Of a stretch of 64,000 bases of DNA, positions 11,327 through 19,362 are shown in pieces. How positions within the stretch are numbered: position 1 is the stretch's first letter; each line of letters opens with the position of its first letter. Source of the stretch: Lonicera japonica (taxonomy: Eukaryota > Streptophyta > Magnoliopsida > Dipsacales > Caprifoliaceae); assembly GCA_021464415.1 (NCBI GenBank), contig CM038466.1:25669017-25733016 (forward strand). Direction: 5' to 3'. A program made the translations under genes and the position numbers. Under the pieces are notes generated by a model. That model searched no databases and had not been told where the DNA came from. It saw only the letters and a list, made by a program, of their open reading frames with translations.

Positions 11327-11580
11327 TTATATTATGTAATTTAATTATGTCATTGTATTGTTTGCTTCTGAAATTTAGTGTTATGATTTGTTGGTTAATT
11401 GTTCGGACCAGTTATCTTTTATGTCAAATATTGCAAGTTAATTATGTTTGAAGATAATAAGTTATATTTAATAATTTAAGTATGTCATTGTATTATTTGC
11501 TTATAAAATTTACCACCAACTGATTTGTTAATTAATTGTTCGGACCAGTTATCTTTTATGTCAAATATTACAGGTTAATA
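11327..11580. repeat. direct tandem duplication, about 137-bp period
   Basis: TTAATTGTTCGGACCAGTTA followed by TCTTTTATGTCAAATATT occurs at about 11395-11432 and again at about 11532-11569. The preceding ATGTCATTGTATT(G/A)TTTGCTT block is also repeated. It lies directly 3' of the PMD stop codon. Confidence 0.85.
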
Positions 11581-12132
11581 AGATAATATATATGTATATA
11601 TATCTAAATATATATATATATATATATATTATCTTTTAAAAAAAATTGTTTAAACAAAGGAGGGTGTAAAACAAAAAGTATTAAAAAATATAGGGTCAAA
11701 AATTTTATTATATGTAGACAAATGGTATTGGGGCAAAAAGTATAAACTATTAAAAATTCTAGGGTCAAAAATAAAAAAAATAAACAAAGCAGGATGAAAA
11801 AGTCCAAGTATTAATAAAGAAAGGTGTCAGGTTGCCAAAACTATTTTGTCTGCATACGTAGATGGGCAGACAGTAGTCCAATCATACTATAATTTGCTGT
11901 GGTGTAGATTTTGGATAGATTTTAATAATGTCAGGCTAGATAAAGAAACGAATATTGTCAGGCTGCCAAAATATTTTTATTGATTCGTTTTGTCCACGCC
12001 ACCTACAATGAATTCTATAGACCATCTTCTATAAATCATATAATTTTTTCAAATGATATTCTTCAACCCAGTATCTCCGTTTATCTTTTCAAATAGCACC
12101 ATTTTCTTATAAAATATTATTAAAAATAAATT
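11581..12132. other. spacer between PMD gene and transposase
   Basis: TA-repeat at about 11604-11630, then T/A-rich sequence. A GTCAGG(T/C)TGCCAAAA motif is repeated at 11826 and 11958. A possible TATA (CTTATAAAATATT, about 12107-12119) precedes the transposase ATG. Confidence 0.5.
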
Positions 12133-13332
12133 ATGTCTACTTCTAGTTCAAGAGGTTTTTATGGACAAAATACAGTAGATGAAGAAATAATTTTGTTATC
12201 TCAACAAATGGCAAAATTAAATGAAGATGATGATGATGATGAAGCTGTTGCATATAATGAAATGAGGAGGCAAAATGCTATATCTAATATTAATACTTTG
12301 GAAACAACTGAAGTATCTATAAAAAGATATAAATTCCGAGAAAGACAGGCTGCTCATTCAAGGCTTTGGAAAGAGTATTTTGCTGAAAATTCAGTTTATC
12401 CTGATACAGATTTTCGGCGCAAATTTCGAATGCGACGGCCACTCTTCAACCGCATTCTTGAAGCCGTGTCGAATTATGATTATTATTTTGTTCAAAAACC
12501 TGACGGTTTAGGCCGTCTCGGTTTATCCCCTCACCAAAAAATTATTGCAGCACTTCGACATATGTGTTATGGGGCATGCGCCGATATATGGGGAGAATAC
12601 CTTGCAATAGGTGAGTCGACTTCGATAGCATCATTAAAACATTTTTGTAATGCTATTATTAATGTATTTGGCAGTGAGTACCTGAGAGCGCCTACAACAA
12701 CAGATGTGCAGTGTCTTTCAATTGAAAATTCAGCTCGTAGATTTTCTGGAATGCTTGAAAGTATTGATTGCATGCATTGGACGTGGAAGAATTGCCTAGT
12801 TGCGTGGCAAAGATCATATCGTGGTCATAAGCACACGCCAACAATAATATTAGAAGCTGTTGCCTCATACGACACTTGAATATGGAATTCATATTTCGGT
12901 ATGCCAGGTGCGAATAACGATCTTAACGTTTTGGCGAGATCAAATATTTTCGAAGATCTATTACATGGTAGATCTCCACCCGTCAACTATGAAATAAACG
13001 GCAATGTATATAGTATGAGATATTATTTGGCTGACGGTATATACCCGAGCTACGCTACTATTGTCAAAAGTATGAAAAGGCCTAATTCTGAGAAAGAGAA
13101 AGTATTTTCAGCCACACAAGAGAGTGTTAGAAAGGACGTAGAACGGGCATTCGAAATTTTACAAGCCCGATTCGCTATAATAAGGCAACCTGGTAGATTA
13201 TGGAACGAAGGAGCGCTAAGCAGCATAATGCAAGTATGTATAATATTGCACAACATGATTATAGATGATGAAAGGAGAATAGATTGGGAATGTGAGTACG
13301 ATCAAATTGAAGAACTTCCACCCTTACAGTGA
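12133..13332 (+). pseudogene. PIF/Harbinger DDE transposase (HARBI1/ALP1-like) with one in-frame TGA
   Basis: A single intronless frame of 399 codons is interrupted only by TGA at 12877-12879. The N-terminus has an acidic Asp run, then the helix-rich region typical of DDE_Tnp_4 proteins (RRKFRMRRPLFNRILEAV, HQKIIAALRHMCYGACAD). Catalytic residues are visible: first Asp in SIDCMHW, second Asp in GMPGANNDLNVL, and the Glu in DVERAFEILQARFAI. HNMI near the end is also typical. The TGA sits in the ASYDxWIWNSYFG block, where the family has Trp (TGG), so it looks like one G-to-A change. Reading continues intact for 150 codons after it, to TGA at 13330-13332, which points to recent inactivation. The enzyme would cut at the terminal repeats with the Myb-like ORF1 partner. 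Confidence 0.9.
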
Positions 13333-13997
13333 GATCCTACGGTGGTCTTTAATAATTACATGCATCGTCGTAATAAGATGACTAATTCTAGCACGCACAA
13401 TCGTTTGCGTGCAGATTTAGTAGAACACATATGTGCAATTCATTCTGAATCATAGTTTTGTGTGTTTCTTAGATCTAGTGTGTTTTTACAACTTCTTTTA
13501 TTTATTCCATTGTATTTTATATTTAAAAAATGTATTTTCTATCGTATTTGAATGTTTTCTTTTTGTTATTATGTGAGTTAATCATATTTTAATGTATTGT
13601 ATTTCTGATAATGTGAGTTAATAATATTTTAATGTACTGTTTTTCGTTTAAAATGTGAGTTAATCATATAAAAATTACTCCTAGATTTATAATTGTATAA
13701 AAAAAATAGTATTGTAAATTATTATAATTGTATCAGCTTTAATATACTCCTAGATTTTATAAAAATTACTTTTTATCTTCTTTGATATTTGTCAGAGATT
13801 TTCTTGTCCTTTTGAATTTTGTAAACACCTCGGGAGATGTTCATATCTTCTTACAGATTTTTTCTAGATTTTCTTATCCCATTAGATTTCTTATCCTCTT
13901 ATATTTGCTAGGATATTTCATTCTATAAATAAAGAGGACATTCACTGACTTATTCACACAATTGTCCATCTTGTTAGGTGAAAAATAAATAATTAGT
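13333..13997. other. spacer 3' of transposase with short tandem repeats
   Basis: (A)ATGTGAGTTAATCATATT followed by TTAATGTA(T/C)TG is present three times between 13572 and 13670, spaced about 45-50 bp. TCTATAAATAAAG at 13923-13935 is a plausible TATA box for the next ORF, about 65 bp before its ATG. Confidence 0.6.
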
Positions 13998-14477
13998 ATG
14001 AATGAGGAAATAGAAGAAAAATGGAGAGAAATAATAACAACTTATGAAGATGGTGGTAGAATAAGCCCACATGTATTTGCAACAAAAATCCTTTGGAAGA
14101 CACATCTATCTCGCTGGGTTAAAAAAAAACTAAAACTGTATAGAGGAGGAGAGTGGCGAGACAAGCATTTCTGGCAGTATGTCCCAACAGAGTTATTCTC
14201 AACTTTGTTGGAAAATCCAGAATTCGATCCTAGGTATCGATTATTACCTTCTTTAACCTCTCGGACATCAATTTTTGTACTTCTACAACAACGAGCCGAA
14301 GAATGTAGAAAGGTCGCAGAACACCAGGCTCAACTGAGGCGTATAAATCCAGGTTTAGTATTTAATGAGGATATTTGCCCTCGAGATTGGGAAGACCACG
14401 CGTTTGAAGAATATGAAATTGAGGAGTCTAAAACATATCCAGATGATGTTTCTTCATCCGACGAATATAACTCATAA
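13998..14477 (+). CDS. unknown 159-residue protein, Harbinger accessory ORF
   Basis: I do not recognise a family. The frame runs from ATG at 13998 to TAA at 14475-14477 with no lesion. It is charged and Trp-rich: an N-terminal helical part (NEEIEEKWREIITTYEDGGR), a basic stretch (SRWVKKKLKLYRGGEWRDK), HFWQYVPTEL, a Gln/Arg-rich helix (LLQQRAEECRKVAEHQAQLR), and an acidic Asp/Glu/Ser tail. The basic centre and acidic tail would suit a small nucleic-acid or chromatin-associated protein, but that is inference. It lies between transposase and ORF1, in the transposase orientation, with its own TATA-like sequence. Its intactness beside broken neighbours suggests it is real rather than chance. Confidence 0.6.
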   Translation: MNEEIEEKWREIITTYEDGGRISPHVFATKILWKTHLSRWVKKKLKLYRGGEWRDKHFWQYVPTELFSTLLENPEFDPRYRLLPSLTSRTSIFVLLQQRAEECRKVAEHQAQLRRINPGLVFNEDICPRDWEDHAFEEYEIEESKTYPDDVSSSDEYNS

Positions 14478-14754
14478 TTATTTATAATGTTATATAATGT
14501 TGGGAGCAATATAATTATGTTTTAAGAATAATGTATTATGTATGGTGTTTTATTCTATATGAAATGAAACTCGTTATCTTTTAAAACAACAATGCAAACC
14601 AAAGGTTAAATAAATAAACATTGCATATAACAAGCAGATTACCTTAAAATAAAAGTGCATTACAAGCATAAAATTAAAATCACATTGGAAAATTAAAAAA
14701 TATTAAGATAACATCCATAAAACCATAAAATTAATTAATTAAAAACACAACTCA
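14478..14754. other. spacer between unknown ORF and ORF1
   Basis: AT-rich convergent 3' ends of the plus-strand ORF and the minus-strand ORF1. No feature recognised. Confidence 0.6.
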
Positions 14755-14830
14755 GAAGTATTGATTGCCCGGATAGTTTTGCTCTGATTGTTGGCGTCTT
14801 CGATTTAGAAATTCTTGAAGACGGTAATTG

Positions 14831-15378
14831 TAGGGGTGTGCAAAATAACCGAAAAACCGAAAAACCGACCCGAACCGGACCAAAACCGACGGTTTTGTTA
14901 ACTTGCGGTTCATTTTCGGTTTGTTGCTTAAAGAACCGACTGCCATCGGTTCGGTTGGCGGTTCTCGGTCAAGAATACCGTCCCAAAACCGAACCGAACC
15001 GAGATATATAAATTACATGAAAAGACCCTAGGTTTTTATTTACATACCACCCCTTTTTTTTATGTCCTATTTTTTTTCTTGAGTTAAATGAGTTTTGAAA
15101 TTAAAAATCTTCATCTCTATTACATATTATGTTGTGATTTATGAAAGTAAGATTTCCATAACAAGTTAAATGGGTTTTGAAAATAAAATTCTTCATAAAA
15201 AATCCTCTTACGCTAAAACCGAAACCGAACCGAAACCGACACAACCGACCTTGCCCGAAACCGACCGGTTTCTTCCTTTTCGGTTCTGCTTCGGTTGCTA
15301 ATTTTGAAAAACCGACTTGGTCTGTTCGGTTGCCGGTTAATCAGCACGGTTCGGTTAACCGAACCGTGCACACCCCTA
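14831..15378. mobile_element. hAT-type MITE with 8-bp target duplication GGTAATTG
   Basis: The 548-bp element begins TAGGGGTGTGCA and ends TGCACACCCCTA, matching the hAT terminal pattern. Perfect 8-bp duplications GGTAATTG lie at 14823-14830 and 15379-15386. The interior arms are rich in AACCG/CGGTT motifs that pair with each other. Removing the element and one duplication restores continuous ORF1 reading (LYNYRLQEF), which independently confirms the boundaries. Sister copy at 40775-41300. Confidence 0.95.
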
Positions 15379-16234
15379 GGTAATTGTACAACTCCCGTTG
15401 TTGGTCACTCATACGCGTTAAATCCATTGACATTAATGCATTTTCTTCAGCTAGTTCTACTTCTTTGTTTCGTCTTGCCTCCTCACGGATATTTCTTTGT
15501 CTTTCTTCTTCTCGAAAATTTTCTAAGCAAGACATATGAAGACGCATTTCTTCATTAGCTTTTGCATTCAATGCAACCTTTTCTTCGTACATTTTATTAA
15601 ATGCTTCTGATCTCTCTAATTCAGCCCTTTCAGAAGCTAATAATTTAGCTTTTTCCTTTCTTTTTTTGTCTAACTTTGCTGTATTTCTTCCTATTGGTCG
15701 GTTTGTGTCAGGGCCTTCAATGGTAATCGGGGAAGAATCGTCTCATATGTTAATCGAAGAACCAATGCTATCTTCAGATGGACCATAGCGGGAGTGTTGA
15801 CTGTTTGAAGATGTTGTTTTCAAACTAAATTTTTGGCGCTCTTTCAAAATTTGATAACAATGATCGAAATTAAAAGCTTTACCATTTTCTAAATGGTATG
15901 CTCTTTGAGCTTCCCGAATTTGTATTAAATAAATTCAAAATTAAATAATAAGTACAACGATATAAAAATTAAAAAAAACATATATATTGAAGATAAATTA
16001 TAAATATCAATTAAAATATAAAACATAAAATAGAAAATAGAAAATTACCCAATCCATTTCGTTTGTTCCGCTGCCAGCATTATTCATTGCGTGCGATAAT
16101 TTTGAAATATATATTCCAATAGCTTTAGTAATAACGGAAAATCGCGATTGAAGAGAGGATTGTGTCCTTCGATGTAAAACTTCGGGGTTCTTCATGGTAT
16201 TTGACAGTAATAACTTGCCACAAGCTATCCAAAG

Positions 16235-17779
16235 TGTTGACCTTAAAGTCAATTAATCTTATTTTGATAATTACAATAAGTTAATATAGTGTTATTTAAC
16301 TCGGTTGTTCCAATGATGATAGCCATTAGCCGATATCTTTTCCAACCAAGTGTGACGTCAAACCGATATAGTCAAACTCCCACACAAAGCTCCACAAATG
16401 CTTTCACTCACAAGAAATGAACTCAAATGATCTCCATGTGCTTCACAAAGGATCAAAACCAAGAAAGGATCAAGAACATCAAACAAGTAAAGATACGCAC
16501 AAGAAAATCAAGCATCACGAAGACTCGAATTATCATTAAATGGAGTGAGTGCTTAGATTTTATGTAAAGATACTTTATTGATCAAATTTATATAGCTCAA
16601 ACATATTCATGCATCTTTTAAAGATTGATTCAAACTAGCTTGAAATTGAATTTATTTGAAAAACATCTTTTTACAAAAACCGAGTTTCAAAATAAATTCA
16701 TATTAATTTTAAATGATCATATTTTAAGCTATAATAAAAATGGGTATCTTAGAAACACATATTTGAGGTTCAAAAATCATTAGAATTTTATTTGGAACTA
16801 AATTATTAAATTGAAAAAATATTTTTATTTTTCGTTTAAAATTCGCTCAATTTTTGCCCAGTTTTAATCTAACGGTAAAATGGAGGCCTTCCCGAACTCC
16901 GATAATTTTGAAATTTTTACAGTAGTTAGACAACATCTCCTGGCAATTTTGACTAAAATTTGAGCATGATCCAACGGTCAAATTGGGAGAAATTAACAAA
17001 ACAAGTTTGAATTTTTGTGTCAAAACTAGCTGTTGGAAAGTTTGAAAATGTATACCTTGGAGCCAAAACCTCTCTTAATCATCCCCAACGGCCATATGAT
17101 TTTGTAAGCTATAAATATGATGTCTTAGACATGTAATAAGATACTTGAATCATTCTACAAACTTATTTTACATATATACAAAGTTATTCAAGTATTATTG
17201 ATCATATTCTTCATTTTTGAGCTATATATTTTTGATCAATTTTGATATTTCTTAGTGTGAGCTTCATTTGTATTTTGTTATACACAAGAGAGATATTGTA
17301 CATTGGTGTTAGTCACCAAAAACTTGTTCAAATCATTTTTGTGAGAGGTGTATCTCATAGAATAGCAAGAGGGATTTCTTGTGAGAGTATTGAGGGTGTT
17401 TCAATACTTGTAAGAGTGTGTGAGAAGAATACACTTGTAGAGGTTTGATCTTCACCCGGAAGGAGATCGGTTATAGTGGAAATTCTCGGGGAACTAACCG
17501 AGCGCGGAGTAGGGGGAACAAGCCGAACCGTGTGGACAAAAAATCTTCGACTTCAAACTGGTTCAATCTTTCTTACTCAATCTCTTTATTATTGATTGTT
17601 TAAATTGTTTGAGATTACTTATTTATTTGCTCTTATACTTGATTGTTTATTTGCTTACATTCCTTGATAAATTTGTTTAGTAAATTATTTTACTTAAACA
17701 TTTTCGAAAAGATTTTTAATTCCGCATTAAGTTTTTAAAACCCTATTCACCCCCCCTCTAGAGTATTTTCCGACCTACA
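16235..17779 (+). mobile_element. solo LTR (1545 bp) inserted in Harbinger ORF1
   Basis: Begins TGTTGACCTTAAAG and ends CCGACCTACA, flanked by perfect 5-bp duplications CAAAG (16230-16234, 17780-17784). No primer-binding site or gag/pol follows, so it is a solo LTR. Excision in silico rejoins ORF1 in frame (GTNQS/LDSLW). AACCCTATTCACCCCCC with CTCTAGAG near the 3' end is typical of Copia-type plant LTRs. A second, inverted copy lies at 49442-50906 and a fragment at about 57980-58087. Confidence 0.92.
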
Positions 17780-18059
17780 CAAAGATTGATTAGTACCTTG
17801 AATTGGATCAACACTTACACTAAGATAAGCACGACATAAAGCTTCATCTTCAAAAACTTGAATATTTGTTCCTCGATTTTTATACATAATTAAAAAAATT
17901 AAAACTTGTAAACGTAAAAAAAAAATTAAAATACAAGTTTAGTTTAATAGGAGCAGAAGAGTAAATACAAACAACTAATTTTTTTAAATTTATGAAAGAG
18001 ATGAATATGTGAAAGTTTCAAAATTGTAGGGGGTATTTATAGTTTGCAAAAAGTGAAAA

Positions 18060-18235
18060 TATCCGTTAAAGCTAACGGCTGCATTTTTTAAAATTTGAAT
18101 TTGGCCCCAAGCATCACACGATGGACTGTACATCGTGTGATGCTGATTGTGCATCACGCGATGTACAGAACATCGCGCGTGATGGTGTCAGTTGCTCGCG
18201 ACAGTCATTCCGTCGTGGGTCAGAAATGTTTGTCT
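18060..18235. repeat. right subterminal hairpins of the Harbinger element
   Basis: Consecutive palindromes: arms GCATCACACGATG/CATCGTGTGATGC at 18111-18143; arms CATCACGCGATGT/ACATCGCGCGTGATG at 18152-18184; then a weaker CTCGCGACAG/TCGTGGG pair near 18195-18220. They share the CACGATG/CGCGATG core with the left end. Confidence 0.75.
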
Positions 18236-18274
18236 CCTCCCATTTTTACCATTTCTATACCATTTTACCATCCC

Positions 18275-18351
18275 TTTTTAACAAATACCCTCTGCGGTGC
18301 ACGTCAAAAAATGCTAAATTTGCAATTTTAACACACGCACTGCAGAAGGTC
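18275..18351. repeat. right Harbinger terminal inverted repeat
   Basis: Ends TGCAGAAGGTC, the inverse of the left terminus, followed by TTA at 18352-18354. Confidence 0.8.
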
Positions 18352-18684
18352 TTAGTGAAGCAATTATTGAAAATGTTTAAATATGAGTGGTAAAAAAAAT
18401 CCCTTCACCGGTAAGATTCTATTATCATGCAGCAGTTAGAATAGGTTAGGTTGGCTGAGTATTGATAAAGCTAACTTTAGGCCGTTAGTTTTTTAATTCG
18501 ACCCCCACTCGCAAATACAAAAGGGAAAATAAATGCAAGCGGGATGATTTGAATTTGAGACCTTGTAAAATCTGAGCTCTGATACCATATTAAGAATAAT
18601 TTCATCCAAAAACTTAAGCTGTTAAATAGTGGATCAATAATATATATCATGCTCTTCAACAAATACTAATAATCTGTAAATGCG

Positions 18685-18760
18685 TCTATACTAATATATA
18701 AAAGGATAATAGTCCTTGCTATTTTTTGAATTCGTTTGATTTAAATTTTTGGTTGTTTTT
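18685..18760 (+). mobile_element. possible Helitron 5' end fragment
   Basis: TCTATACTAATATATAAAAG at 18685 resembles the TCTATAYTA... start common to Helitrons. No matching CTRR 3' end with hairpin was found downstream, so only a fragment is proposed. Confidence 0.3.
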
Positions 18761-18974
18761 AGAACCCAAAATAATAATTTTGAAATAAAAATTTGAACGT
18801 TATCAACTTATAGTTTAATCTCTTGAAATAAATTATATAAAAAAAATTGATTTGATTCGAATTTTTGTTCGTTTCTCATTTATCCCCCTTTGCACTATGG
18901 CTCACTTAACAAATTACGAAGTCATTCAATTGCAATGAGTAACCTGCTTTCTTACTCCTAAGTTATTTTAGATC

Positions 18975-19362
18975 GAGTATCTCTAACAGGCTCTTCAAAT
19001 GACTAAATTGTAAATTTATTGAAGAGACACGTCAGCAAAATTCACTCGAACAAAAGTAGCAAAATGAAATCTCCAATTTGAAGAGTCTTTCTCACTCTTC
19101 AAATATGAAGAGTGATAAAAGAGCTCTTTAAACATACTTTTTAATATTTTATTAATGAAACTTTGTGCTAATTTAAAATAACGTTGTTGAAAAGTAAAAT
19201 ATTTAATATATAATAATATATTAAAAATTAAAATAATAATATATTTAAAGAGGTTCTTGGAGCTCATTAAAAATATTATTTAAGATGACTCTTTAAAGTG
19301 CCACATAAGTTAACAAAATTATTTTTGTAGAGTCATTTTTGAAAAGGCTATTAGAAATGCTC
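18975..19362. mobile_element. MITE with GAGTATCTCTAAC / GTTAGA...ATGCTC ends
   Basis: The left end GAGTATCTCTAACAGGCTCT and the inverse right end GAGCATTTCTAATAGCCTTT align for about 30 bp, continuing to TTCAAA...ATGACT. Members with the same ends occur at 47847-48194 and 58088-58548. The target duplication is unclear. Confidence 0.7.

Larger units (their letters stand above)
14755..17887 (-). pseudogene. Harbinger ORF1: Myb/SANT-like, NAM-associated-type DNA-binding protein, broken
   Basis: On the minus strand from ATG 17887: a short SANT/Myb-like start (EDEALCRAYLSVSVDPIQGT), then NQSLDSLWQVITVKYHE, then after a frame change HRRTQSSLQSRFSVITKAIG and AMNNAGSGTNEMDW (to 16049, GT donor). The next exon (below about 15925) has FNFDHCYQILKERQKF, RPIGRNTAKLDKKRKEKAK, a long charged coiled coil, and ends RLQEFLNRRRQQ...NQYF. 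This is the layout of the Myb-like protein paired with PIF/Harbinger transposase (often annotated GST T3-like). Lesions: solo LTR 16235-17779 between SL and DS; frameshift near 16195; TGA at 15745-15743 after SSINI; hAT MITE 14831-15378 inside the LYNYRLQ codons. The acceptor of the intron near 15925 is unclear. Confidence 0.85.
8371..18351. mobile_element. PIF/Harbinger-like DNA transposon carrying four genes
   Basis: The left terminus GACCTTCTGCAATCG and the inverted right terminus GACCTTCTGCAGTGC pair. Inward they share GTTAAAAT(G/T)G, AAATTTAGC and a CCGCAG block. The flanks are TAA (8368-8370) and TTA (18352-18354), close to the 3-bp TWA duplication of Harbinger. Inside are a PMD gene, a DDE transposase, an unknown ORF (all plus) and Myb/SANT-like ORF1 (minus). 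Transposase plus Myb-like ORF1 is the hallmark pair of PIF/Harbinger. Subterminal hairpins occur at both ends. A solo LTR and a hAT MITE are nested inside; without them the element is about 7.9 kb. Lesions in the transposase and ORF1 mean this copy is probably no longer autonomous. Confidence 0.85.

Noticed and set aside
8368..18354. Perfect 3-bp target duplication for the Harbinger element
   Set aside because: Left flank TAA and right flank TTA are not identical in direct orientation, so I do not claim an exact duplication although the ends match well.
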